Positions 23,912 to 36,416 of a DNA stretch of 64,000 nt are shown piece by piece. Made by a program: the position numbers and the translations under genes. The notes under the pieces were generated by a model, which was not told the DNA's origin, made no database searches, and saw only the letters and a list, made by a program, of their open reading frames with translations. This DNA comes from Kalaharituber pfeilii (Eukaryota; Ascomycota; Pezizomycetes; Pezizales; Pezizaceae): assembly GCA_015179045.1 (NCBI GenBank), contig WHUZ01000011.1, positions 124,001 to 188,000 of the forward strand, read 5' to 3'. How positions within the stretch are numbered: position 1 is the stretch's first letter; each line of letters starts with the position of its first letter.

Positions 23912-26303
23912 ATGAAAATTTCCCATGGAACCATTACCCCTGCAGCAACTCAGGGAGTTAATATTGTTAGACTAGCTAAATCCAGATTCGTTTACGATGG
24001 TATATGTATTAAGCAGATATTCAAGGTTCATCCTCATAGCAATTTCCTTACTTTCTGATGTAGCTGAGCTACACAGCCTACTGCAATTTCCAGTTAGCGA
24101 TTTAAGTGTAGGGCAAGCTGAACATAGATGAGAAGAGTTAGCTTTGCTACGGCAGTTATGTGTTTGCTGTAATCAAGTTCTAGGAAGTTAATTCAAATTT
24201 TCAATTCCATATGTGACAGTTTGACATAAATGAGTTCTATTATCTGACAAGAAACTCTTCTGAACAGCAAACATAATCTGATACCACGGCATACATTTAA
24301 AGATATCTTCTAGAGACACGTTTGAATGTTGCAACTGTGCTACACCGCTCTCTAACTTTCGAACTGGAGTGCCCTATTTGCCTGCACGTAGAAATAGTGG
24401 CCAACCCCAGAATGAACCCATAAGGAAGCGGGCTTTGTGGTGCGAGTGGAGCCTCAGACTGTGAAAGACTCAGTCTTAGCAAAGTAGGACTAAACATATT
24501 GAGCCCGAAAGGGTATAGCTACCAGCGCTCACTCACCTTTTATGCAAATTATGATGCGGCTAGTGCATGTTTTCTGTATGACTATGTTTGTAAATGTGCT
24601 TGTATAAGGCCTACGATGAGCTTGAGCACTTCAGGGAAATCGAACCGGGCTAGAGCCTGAGAAGTGACGGGATGCAAGCATTCGAACGCGTACTATGTAT
24701 GGACACGTCGACTTAAAGCTGGCAAAATACTTACTTACTTAAGTAGTTACTGAAAATGCTACAGCAGCAGAGTTGATGAACTGAGGATACGTTGTTTGGC
24801 TTGATCTTTGTGCTAGAGAACATTCGTCCCAGGACCTACACCTTCTTTTATTACCAGGCACCTTTGGCCATGGGACTTTCAGACAACACGCCCTTCATGT
24901 TAGCTACAACCAGGACATTCCTCTCCCCATAGTTATCACATATACACAGCCTTTTTTTTGTTAATTAGTCGTAACCGACTTCAATATTGAACATTGTCGT
25001 CTGATGGAGCAACGAGGCTGATTCCCTCACCCAAACTGCAAACTTCTGACGATCTAGCATAGCCAATGTCAAAAGCTTTTCCAGAACCCTTTGGTTGCTC
25101 AAGGTATGAGGTATGGCCTTAAGGCTCCCCCACCTACGGTAGGTCTTCAAGCGTTTACTCCAGTCAATTAGTTGTGCCAACTTGTTTGAGATCATGTTAG
25201 ACGAGGATCTGAAAGAAGAGTAATAACTTTGGTAGAAATACCAAAGCAGAAACATTATGTTTTTATTCTGAATCTTTGCAAAGGCTGTACATTTTCTGGT
25301 GAGCACAGTCTACAATACAAGGACGTTGGCCAGCCTAATTTTCTCAGGGCTTACAATGTCGATCACTACATGCACAATGGAGTGTCATCATTGAACACAC
25401 TCTGCAAGATCACTATACATTTTCTGTTAGTTTATCGAGCAGAGCTCGTATGAGTGAGGTCCCTTTGCCCTGACGACATTACATTTATCCAGATCTGAAG
25501 TCTCACTGGCCTTACCTAGGTGATGAATCAAGTCGTAATGTACCGAATAGACTGCAATTAGAGATATTCGACTTGTGGGACTATGGCATTTGACCTGTGG
25601 ATACTAAAGGTTAGCTGAGTAACCCGGAGTAAGTTCGTAAATACTGCTCCTGAAACTGAGTGAGAAGCTAAGATAGCATGCAGGTCGTCATTGTAAGGTT
25701 TTGGTAGTAGTGGGATCCGCCGGCCCGTACCTGACCCTTGCCTCATTACTACCTACGCTATCGCATCACCATTTTCATCATCAAGCTGTATCCACTTCTA
25801 CCGCTATTAGTCTCGTGCCTGTATGACTACATTGGATGTTAATATACAAATTAAGCATAAATACAGCAGCAATCTCCACGAGACTTTCTTGTCCAATATT
25901 CCCTGCCGTCAGCTTATGAATCATCAATGTTACTTTAGTGATAAGCGAGTCTTACTTACAGCTGCATGGGAATTCCAATCGAGAAAGGTGTCCATGCTAG
26001 ATATTGAGACAGGCAGTTGCCAAGCGTGGTGCTAGATTATTCGGCACAATCTGGGAATGAGAGCAGTTCTTAAGTTGCATATTACCAGAGCTTGACTTGA
26101 CTTAAAATTTATGTTAGGAATGTTCTCATTGTTCTCCTCAATATGTTTGATATTGCTTTGGTGGCCTAAGTAGCAACATTATAATGGTCCTGAACACATG
26201 TTTCCGCCTTGGACTATTCGCTGTAAAGTTAAGAAAATTGTAGATATTGCGTATTGTTATGCTGGAAGTCGTGCATGGGCGTTGCCCTCTAACTTGTTGC
26301 TTG
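23912..26303. other. No supported gene
   Basis: Short open frames only. One near 24297-24497 (minus strand) has a protein-like composition but matches nothing I recognise. Nothing else was identified. Confidence 0.45.
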
Positions 26304-26374
26304 ATTTTTTATTTTATTTTATTCTTTTCTTTTTAATATCATTACTGGCATGCCGCCCTGGGGGCTATGGCGAG
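26304..26374 (-). mobile_element. Solo LINE 3'-end fragment with A-rich tail (family A)
   Basis: On the minus strand the ~40-nt body begins CTCGCCATAGCCCCCAGGGC, continues GGCATGCCAGTAATGATATT, and is followed by an interrupted A-rich tail of about 30 nt. The body matches the 3' ends of the LINE copies at 38.8 and 58.4 kb. No clear target-site duplication could be found, so the copy may be old. Confidence 0.7.
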
Positions 26375-28445
26375 TCTTTTTCCGTAAATTTACGCCTCCT
26401 CGATTGTATGTACATACATTCCAATAACCAACTATAACCATATAAAATTACTGACTTGCTAGCCCGATGTTAGAAATAACCTGAGTGAGTTGTTAGGGTT
26501 TTTATATATCACATGTAAGTAGATGCAAACCAGAGGGTTTGCCCGCATTGAGCTTCAAATAGCGACAATTTCTTACGACTTCCCAAATTGGAACGTTCTT
26601 CCGAATCTGGACGGCGATAAGGTTCTGGTTGCCATAACCAGGCTAGGTTTGTCATTAGTCTGGTTGCACCGAACCGAATAATTGCCACTCATTCTGGGTC
26701 AGCGGGCTTTCCCACAGCTACTACACACACACTGCGGTGCGAATTCCGAAACACGAGTGAAATTTTTTTTTAAAAATGTTGCTGTGGAGTAGAGTGCCGG
26801 TACTGGAATACATACACATTCTCTGAAAGCTTCTAGCACTCACAACTACACCCGCCGACTACCCCATCGTCTCTTTTTACTCCTCACAGCAAAGAACTAA
26901 CCACTAATACTCACTAAACACCATTGCCAATGCTCCTTGGCCTCTTAATTGATATTCATATTATTACCTCTATTGCCGCCCTCCACTCAAATCAAAAAGC
27001 ATATGGCCGTAACTCTCTCCCCTCGAAAATAACTCTTCGATCAATTCCCCAGTAAAACGTATTTTATATCCGTATACAAGCACGCACTTGCAGTGTACAT
27101 ATATATTTATTCTGCTGTACATTGAAGGACGTTCCATTCCGTATAATTGCTGTAAAAAATCAAACGAATAAAAATAATTTTATGCCGATTCCCTCCCACC
27201 TCCCCACCTAGGGTTTTTCCTTGAGTAAATTAATTGTATTCCTCGACTCCTACTCGAGTTTAGCAAAGGTGAGTACAGAATGGAGAGAATGTTGAAGAAG
27301 GAGCTGAAAGAAGATGACGAAGTGCTAGGTTCTCCAATTACTCATTTATTTGTTTGCATGACCGGAAACTAATAATGAACAACTTGATCGGGAGTATATT
27401 GAAGTTTCAACGCAAGGAAAGACAACATGCAAGGAAAAGAATTCCAATGACAATTGGAGGGAGACAAAAGAGAAAATCCTCATGGTCACATATATCCATT
27501 CAACCGTCCATCCATCTTGTTACGAACATTCCAAATCCAAACTCCAAGAATCCTTTCCTTTTACCCCCTCCATTCCATTCTCATTCTTTCCTCCTTTCCG
27601 TAACCGCAATATTCAATTTCCAATGCCAAAAATAAAAGAATTCCTTCCTTTTGTATACGTATTAGAACCGATAGGAAAGTATTAAGTTTAAAGAAAAAAA
27701 AAAAAATAGGAAAAATAGGAAAAAAAAAAAAAAATATAAAAGAGAGAGAGAGAGAGAGAGAATGGGAAATTGGACAGACATTTATCAGGAATCTCCAAAA
27801 TTCAACTGTAACCACTAATAAGCGAATCACGCGTCTAAGGCAAAACCCGTTAACATCTGCATCGTCGTAGTATCCTGCTTAAACCTTTGAGAAATAAGGG
27901 GGAAAAAAAAAGGAGAAAGAATAATTGGCCCTTCAAATCAACATTCCAGAGATTCAGAAACGCGTACTGTAGGTGCTCCTCTACTAGTAACCCCATCCCA
28001 ATTGCTCACCATGCAACGTATGAGCGTGGGGCATGCTGCACCTAATTCCACTAATCTACGCACTGGGTCCTCTGCTGGGAGGTCGCTAGGCAAAGGAGGA
28101 AGTGAAGGCAGTATCAGGTAGTTGAATGGAGAAGATTACCGAGCATGAGCGAGAGTTGTTTGATTGTATGGCAAGTGTAGAAACCAATATCAGAAAGACA
28201 TAGCTGTAGAAAGGTTGAAGTAATGGAAAACGAGTATGAACAGATGAATAAACAGTGAATAGGGAGGATGAAAGATGAAGACGAATATGAAAGACAAAGA
28301 GGGTAGAAAGAATGCCCTTCTTATATCAGGGTGCAGCATCACCATTGACTTACCCTCATCATGCAACCCAACATTGCCTATATCGCCATACAACCCTCGT
28401 GACCTGCGGCATCTGCGCCCAGCGTTAGCGCGGTAATAGTAGCTT
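26375..28445. other. No supported gene; simple repeats
   Basis: A-rich tracts lie near 27689-27736, followed by an AG microsatellite at about 27740-27761. Open frames are short. The last few hundred bases are the 3' flank of the ferric reductase pseudogene. Confidence 0.5.
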
Positions 28446-28451
28446 AGGCGC

Positions 28452-30716
28452 CTACCACAACGTCACGCTTGCGCCTCCCAGTTCAATGCTATCCGCTACC
28501 GCATTCCTCGTCACCCGCATCAACTCGACGGGACCGCATGCTGCCACTGCCACTAGATCGCGCTCCTCGAAAACCTTGACAACACCCTTGACAATTGTGC
28601 CGAGGTCCGGCCGGCCACCTAACGTCTTGACTTGGGTGGTGGGCCACTGGTCTATTTGGGACTCGAGGATCATGGAATTGCGGTTGTTGGCTGTACGGGG
28701 ACGGGGGACCGCGAGGTTAGTACCGTTCTCGTTTCGGGTTTCGGTTTGGCTGCGATGCCGTTGGAGCCGCTGGATTTGGCTTTCTCATCCTGAGAGACGG
28801 TAGGGACGGTCGAGTCGACCTTCTCGCGGCCGAGACTGATTTCTTTAAACGCGGCCAACGACTCAGTTCCCGATTGTCCAAGTACATACTGCGGCATCTT
28901 CTTTGACTCCGAGCTTGGAGACGGGTAAGTTGACGTCGATGCATTGCTATGTATTCTACTTTCTATATCCGCCTCTTCATGTTCGTTGTCATTGTCATCG
29001 TCAACGTACAGCGAATTGCGCACGTCCTGTTCGGCCGAGGCCTCGACCTCTACGGGCTGCGAGCTCACGATAGTGTCGGTTTGTGATGTGACGTAGATGC
29101 TGAGGTTAACGTAGGGGGACTTCTGCAGGATTTCGATTTCGGATTCGTACCATGTGATATGGCCTACAAGGGCATATGCGTATATATTGTTAGAGACAAG
29201 ACATATTGCGTGGAAGATATTCATGGAACTGAAGACTCACGCTCATCCCCAATAACCCACACCAGCTCGACTGACACCGTACAAAATCTACTCATATTTC
29301 TCACCAAATCCATCGCAATCGGGAACGTAAACGCGCCACCGCTCCCCCCCGCAATCAGTACGACCCTGTTAAACCTTCCAAAGTCCGGTACGGCCCGTCG
29401 AACCATACCTTGACTTTGACGCCTGGGTTCTTCAGAGCATATTTATGTAGATCCAGCGTGAAACCTTTTTGGGCCTTAACGACGAACTCCACGTTACTGC
29501 TGCTAGAGATTGTGAACGGGTGGCTTTGAAGCCCCAAATCTTGGGTATTGAGATGAAGGCGACGGGCTTAGAGATGACCTTTGTGGCGAGTCCAGGAAGA
29601 GGGATGAGGGTGGCCGTGCTGTTTTTTTTTTTTTTTTTTTTTTTTTATTTCACCGATTTTTTTAATTTCACGTGACCCCGCTTGTAGCTGTTCGCCATGG
29701 CAGGGCGGCCGTGCTGTTGTAACTGTGGTACAGCATTCTCATCGCCCTAATAAGTCGGTCGACGCGTCAGAATGCGCCCACCGCATATACGACAGCTGCG
29801 AACTTATGCGGCTTATGAAGTCCTGTGAACACAACTGCGATGATGAGCATCATCACATGAATCATGTAGAAGAACTCATAGAACCGTTTACGGATAGCTT
29901 GCAGTGAGGTTGCGTAGATGATCTTGAAGGCCGCAAGGGCAACCCAACCGTAGATGGATTGAAGCTCATAGACGCTTTGTTAGACAGAACAAGTCAGTTC
30001 AATCCATTCAAAGTGGGAACGGCTAGGATGGATACTTACTAGACATGTTGGCACTAGTATAAATTGTTCTTCCAACCTATCTATGGAGGACGTTCAGTCT
30101 TTTCTGTGAGTACTGTAAGGAAGGCCAATGGGTTGCTTTTCATGGTAAGCAAGAATGCCAAACAAGTGTTCATTATTGCCATCCTGCACAGATTGATGTC
30201 AGAATAGAAAGCCCCAAAAATGCTCGAAAAACAGTCGCTAGAAGGAAACACATGCCAACCACAACGCTTTGCAAACAGTGAATATGGAAACACAAAATTG
30301 ACGTCGTAGAGTGTAATTGCAATATTAAGTCCAAGGTACACCAAGATCAGGAGCAAGTGGCCTCCTGAGGTCACTTTGGGAAGCTTTCTAAGGAACTCAC
30401 GCCGGTACAGCCTGGGATATTTGAAAATAGAACAATGAGCATGCTTTTCTTTAGATAAATTCTCACAGCACATATCTGTAGCTACATACCTGAATGGAGC
30501 AATCAAGGCCCTGCCGATATAGCCCATTTTCGCCCTCCTCCTACTGCCACTCTGTTGGAAAAGGGTTCTTGTAAGATGTGCAATTATAAACACGGATATC
30601 AGAGCAGAGAATGTGGCCGCGAATATCCATGCTGCTCGTTTATTCTGGGCAAGTTGTTGGGCAGAGAGCACTGGATTGTGGCCGCTCGTGCTATGGTTTT
30701 CAGTAGAACCAGCCAT
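28452..30716 (-). pseudogene. Broken ferric reductase (FRE family)
   Basis: An intact member would be a plasma-membrane flavocytochrome that reduces ferric iron with NADPH. Family landmarks appear in order on the minus strand. There is a membrane N-terminus with AAWIFAATFSALISVFIIAH. Next comes FAKRCGW, split by an intron, then MKSNPLAFLTV and RLNVLHR. The ferric-reductase membrane block contains KRFYEFFYMIHVMMLIIAVV, then come PFTISSSSNVEFVVKAQKGF and GGSGGAFTFPIAMDL, and the NAD-binding end AVAACGPVELMRVTRNAV. It cannot encode a full protein. In-frame stops replace expected tryptophans at 30077-30079 (TAG) and 29767-29769 (TGA). Frameshifts lie near 30095 and 29385. An 83-bp retroposon is inserted at 29624-29706. 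Several GT-AG introns are still recognisable, so this is a decayed gene and not a retrocopy. Confidence 0.88.
29612..29718 (-). mobile_element. Micro-retroposon, family B, copy 1 (in ferric reductase)
   Basis: The insertion is 29624-29706, flanked by the 12-bp direct repeat GGCCGTGCTGTT (29612-29623 and 29707-29718). On the minus strand the body starts GCCCTGCCATGGCGAACAGC, continues TACAAGCGGGGTCACGTG and ends AAATT, about 43 nt. It is followed by an A-rich tail interrupted once by a short CGGTGAAAT segment. Removing the insertion and one repeat rejoins the ferric reductase frame region. Confidence 0.85.
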
Positions 30717-33700
30717 GGTGAGTGGGAAGGTGACCGTGGAAGATCTTTAGGCTTGACGTACGGGGGAAGAAATGGTGTACGGGGCTTCCCCATAATTGAT
30801 TGGAAGTTGTGCTCTCAACGTGGGAGAATATAGATGATTTGGTTAGTGCAAAGAGGGATGGGTAGGCTTATAAGATGATTGAGGACTCTTTGCCCATTCA
30901 AGAGAACCGGGAATTGAAGTTCTTATAAGTATGGACTATACCGGATTGATGGGACCGGAGCATGCGGAATAATTCTCTGGATGAAGACGAAAACTGGCGT
31001 TCTTGACTGTTAAAACTCAAGTCTTGGTATCGCACCTCTAGTTCTGGCCGGGATTATAGTTTAGAGGGCTAGCACTCCGGCCAATGTCTTCCACAGTCAG
31101 GCCAAAGAGAGCATGGAAACATTATACAGGGTATCAATGCTTCAGCATTCCATGCACACCTTTGTTCCGAGACATTTGGCGAGCGAATGATTTTATGGAG
31201 GAGGGAAGTGGGGAAACGATGAGACCTGGGGTAGTCGAAACTTGAGAGGAGGTTAGTACTGTAGGGATACTGTCTGTGAGAGGCCCACTGCTTGGAGACA
31301 GGTGGCTGCCACGCTGGATTCGCATGGCGCAGACTGTGTTCCCGGCTCTGGAGGGGCTTTGATAGTCGGAGTAGGGCGGTGCACGCTCGATGAAGATGGT
31401 GTGCGGGCGTGGACCAGAACACAGCACCCGGGTCGCACAGGGCACGCCAGCAGTCGACTCATCGGCCCGAAATGGATGCTGAACGTGGCTGTTGTGGCCG
31501 CTGCGTTGGGCAATGATCTTCACACGCCCGCTCCTGCAAAACAGCGGTGGTGAGATTAAGGTGTGCGTCCCAGGCTGGGGCCTGTATACAGATCCCTGAA
31601 GCTTGTCACGCAGGCCCATATGCTGGCCTGCATGGATACGGGCTGTCACACGTGCAGCATGTTCCCCAGATTATCACTTGAGCCCGAAACTGATCGTGAA
31701 GACAGCGAGATGCGGGGTACGCGTAGCTTAAGTAGTATGAAGGCCCAGCTCTGACGATAAGCTTTCCCCGCAAAAGGCTGCCGCCAGCACATACTTAGGT
31801 AAGCAAAGTGTGCTTAAGCATTTGTAGCACGGCCATCCAGTGTGAGTGAGCTCCAGCTGATGCCGTCAACATAGCGAATTGATGCGAGACTCGTTGTACA
31901 CTCTGAGTGCGTTCCTCATTTAGTTCTTTTCCTTCCTGTCGCTCCCTTTTCTCGCTTTGCATACAGGAAATGGCGACTCGAGACGAAGAAAGATCATTCC
32001 GCAAGGCCCTATGTGCCTTCGCCGTCACACCCCAATCACCTGGCTTAAATGACCGGTGCAGTAAGTCAAATGACAGATGCTGTGAGGGGCATATAGTAAA
32101 TGATAATTTAGCGATATTAAAATCAAGGTATAGGCACAACGTGGCGCTAATTAAGACCAGGTGGAGCACCCTTCTCTGTCATTTGGCTCCCCTATAAGCC
32201 TAAGTACTTAATTACATATCTGAGGGAGGTAGTAGTCTCATGAGGAGGTGATATTTTTTACTTGCGGGAGTGGGGGGGGGGGGGGAATCTTACGAATAAA
32301 ACAGTAATCATCATTCCCCTGCTGCTCCTCAAGATTGCGCAGGAACATACACAAAGAGCAAACTGGCACAGACCTTCAAAGGAATGGTTCCGCGTGGATA
32401 TAAGTAATTAATATGCGTATGCATAATGACGTAAACGATTCATTAATGTCTGCGTTGTGAGCACGAAGACATGTAACTACCGTTCAGAATTGTAGAACAC
32501 AAATCTTGCTGAACCTCTCATCCAAGATCCCGGCCATTTTATCAACAGCTTGTCAAATGCAAGTTTGACATCCCGGAATGTCGGGGCGACGGGGATTACG
32601 GTTGTTTGATTTGTGGAGATCGGAATCATCATCGCAAGATGAAAACAGAAAAGCGAGATTCACTCTATGCGGCAATATTTTAAACCTTAATCATCATGAG
32701 CGTATTATAAGACATTGAAATCTATCCTCAACTCTGGTTTTATGTTGTTGCTTAGCTTTGTAGCTCCTGATAAGATGAATGATATGAATTTATGCAAGAT
32801 AAGCTCCTAAATGGATGAGGATATAAGAAACAGTAACCACAGTGCTTGATTGACTTGTAAACGATTAATCATGTCAACACGAATGCAAACCTAAGGGTGT
32901 GGTGTATCGAGTGAAAAGGTCCCTTTTTTTCATAGGCAAACAGTCGTAGATCAACGGACATGGGCATCCAATTGTCGAGGTTTCCTAGTGCCAGCATGGG
33001 ACAGGCGTACGTTGGTGCAAGGGACATTCGCCTAAGAGGTACTTCAGCAGTGAATTTCCAGCCCAAATCATAGGACCCATCGTCGAATGTGGAGCATTCG
33101 AAGCTTAAGAAGAACTAAGAGAAACTGAAGGGTGGGGATGAGGACTATGGTAGATTCAGTTAAATCCTCTTTAGATGGAAAATTGAGACAGCCTTTGCCT
33201 TCTTGTGTAGAAAGTGCCGGGATGAGAATAGGATAATCTCGTGTCAAAGAATTCGGCGGTTAAATCGAAAATTCTGTCCATAAACTTAATTTTCCGTGAC
33301 TTGTCTCACCTGATTGAATCATAACTATACCCTCCACATGTGGTCTCCATAAACATGTCCCATCCTCAACGGGTACTGGCCAGTAGTTCCGGGGCTATTT
33401 GTTCCCGTCGCAGCAATTTTGCCACCAAAAACAAGCGTGCATTGCTCTTTGCTCAGTTGTTGTATATTAACTGTCCTGATGGGGAGCTAGTTGCCAGTAT
33501 ACTATAATAACGGAATGCATAATTGATGTGGGGTGATGATACTGCGGCCAAAAAGGATGAACGGGTAATTACCTAAGGATGTCAGTGTCAAGTTCCCCAG
33601 TTCCCCGCAACAAATGGAAAATGGATGGAAGCCAAGAGAACAGCCTTTTATGATGACACCATTAAATTGTTGACAATGCGTGAGGAGAGGTACGGGAGTA

Positions 33701-36416
33701 AAAGCTAATAATGTCTCTATATCTGTGAATAAGCTCTTGTTCATCAATAAGTTACGGATCTATACCTTGTCATGGTAACTTGTATGTAAGGATAAGGAGT
33801 GTGACGCTGCTTTTCAGAGTTTTCCGTTTCAAACAAAGTAAAGGATATAGGGTCTCACATATTCGCCGCAGACTATAGCTAATGTCTGTGTGAACATGCA
33901 TTTCGCTTCAAAGGAGGTAAATTTGGAGCTTTCTTGGATTCGTTGAAAAAGGGGTTCCAGAGATATATCTCATCAATGCACCAGCCGAACCCCCCGACGA
34001 TGTGAAGATATAGGTTGTGAGTTGAGTAATTAGCCTGAACGAGACCAGAAATAATAGCAGGGCTGCCGTTTTGGGCAGTATCAGGTAACCGGGACTAGTC
34101 AGAGCGCGGATAAAGCTAGATGTCTTGGTCTGAGCTCGAGATTATCATGTGTCTGGTCTTATGTCCAGTTGTGTCCAACCAAAATGCATCACTTTTCCTG
34201 CCCGATTTCAAGAATTCAATGGATTGGTCTCCCCGGCTAGGTATGGACCCGCATGCGGCTTGTGTGATAATAAATAATCGATTGTCCTTTCAAATAATGT
34301 GTGGAAACATAATGGCCGAAGGTATGTAATTTTTTTTTCTGCCGTTGAATTTATCTCCTTTTCAATTGGAAGTTGATGGAGACCTTGCTACACCATCCCC
34401 TGCTGAAGAGGGTTTATCCGTTACCGTTGTGGTTGAGATTCAAGCCGCAAGGTTCGGTCCCAACTCTCGTAAATGACTTCAGCTAGTTTGGTAGTGTCGT
34501 GGTGTTTGTTCTCGTGCGTAATAGCCATCATTTGCCCCTAGTGGTGAAGAAATCAGTTCTCCAGCTGGGTGATGCTAGTCTGGTTGGGGTGAAGCAGTTC
34601 ATTGTTCTCGAGATTCCAACCCAGAACGACCTGTTCGATTGCGGGGAAGCAGGAAGTTAAATACAGACGGGTAATACGTCCATGGTGTGTCGATCTTAGT
34701 GTACATAGAAAAATATAATAATAACGTTGAGCTGGGTCCAGACCACTGAGCTGTTGCCATAGTCTGGTTGCACTGTTGCCATAGCCGGCGGTCGATCGAA
34801 TATGGAAGTAGGGCTCGCTCTCGAACATTAGCCCGTCTGCTCAACAAAGAGTCTAGACCACTGGTGTTGGCACCTGCATCTGCCGAGCCAATCTCCAGTG
34901 ACGTTGCATGCAGGAGGTTGTCCGGTCTCCCATGATTCGTAATCTGAACTGTCGTCAAGTATAGATTCCAGGTTGAAGTGGGTACTTGAGCAGCACAAAA
35001 TTCCGGGGAAGAGGGCTCATTCCCGGCAGAAGTTTTGATAATGGGGCATAAATGCTCATCAGACTTTCCTTCGAATTTTGACCATTTTGTGATAGAATTG
35101 CGAATTCACACTCAGTGCACTTATCGAGACTGATGAATTCCCTACTGGTTGCAGTCACTGTAAACTTCAACACAAATTTTTACTTGTTAGCTTAGTCGAG
35201 CCAGAATATATGTTGATCGTGATGCTTCTTTTGTTATCAGCAGAGCTAGCGCAGTAAGGGAAAATTTGCACAAAATTACAACAGTTCACGGTGCCGGTGC
35301 CTTTGCTATTATTTCTTGGCAGCACACCGTCTCTTAGGCTGGGTACGAGAACAGTACACTCCCCTTAGCGTTACCCCAAGCCAGACTAAATAATATACAA
35401 CACTGATTGGTTCGAGAAATGTCGCTACACAGTCTCGCAGCATCGAATATACGAAGCCCGTATGCTCGTGCTGAATCGAGTCAGGTGGGCCCACCATCCA
35501 CAGCTAACAGACAGGCATGATCGGCCAAGGGTGACGGTAAGCAATGACAGCATGTGTGGGGGAAGAGAGACTTTGGAAGCCTCCACAAGTTAGTCTTGAT
35601 GCATTCACAAGTTTGATAGAGGCCTAGAACTACTAGTACATGTAATTCTCCTTCAATTGCATGGCTATAGCTAGCCTAGCTTACGACTTGCAGATTCACG
35701 TCTATTGAGGATGCTAGCGCGAGGCCTTCTAGAGAAGGCTTATGGATGCGTGATCTGCAAGTCGGGCCATGCGGCGCGAGGGCAATGGGGACAATATGGC
35801 GTTTTGGAATGACTTTAGTGCATCCTCGCCAATTGCCGGGTGAGGTACACCTGCCGCTGCATGCAGACCGCCCCCCTACTGGTACTTGTATATAGCCCAC
35901 CAGGCCCCGCAGCTGAGCCCGAGAGTTTTTCGCTGCATCCATTATTGAATGATGCACCACTACGCGGTGAATGGGTAGTGGCCGCCTGGCACGCCCTTGC
36001 CGTTATGAATCACGTGATCAAGTGATCACATCCACGCCCAATGGGCAGTTGAAAAGAGGCACGCGGGCAACTAGAGGCAGGTACATGTATGTAAGCCCCT
36101 TGAAGCGGTTGACGCCCAGCATCACTTTGAGGCCTGCTGCCCTTACTTTCTTCCCGCTTCTCTCGCTTAGATTTTTCATCCTCTATCCTCATCTTCTCTT
36201 CTGCTTAAGCGAGATACGTTTCAACAAGAACATCTCCATTCTCTTGAATCTCTTCAATCCATCTATTGACGAGACAGCCTCAATACATGCTCCTCCTGTG
36301 ATACACCCTCAGATTACGCTTTTAGTAATCTCGTCGTCAGAAAGTCAGCAGCTGAACTGCCTAAGTATCTCGGACTAGAGATAACGCCCCCCTCTCTTCA
36401 CCCTTAGCTTCCTGTC
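30717..36416. other. No supported gene; long gene-poor interval
   Basis: Open frames are short and without recognisable domains, including a stretch of overlapping GC-richer frames at 31.1-31.7 kb. A G14-type run lies at about 32270-32285. The last 300 bp, pyrimidine-rich, is presumably the promoter and leader of the membrane-protein gene at 36417. Confidence 0.45.

Noticed and set aside
24297..24497. 66-codon minus-strand frame with protein-like composition
   Set aside because: No domain or splice partner is recognised; too short to support.
24600..24690. tRNA-like B-box (GGTTCGATTTC on the minus strand)
   Set aside because: No matching T-stem, acceptor stem or A-box could be assembled.
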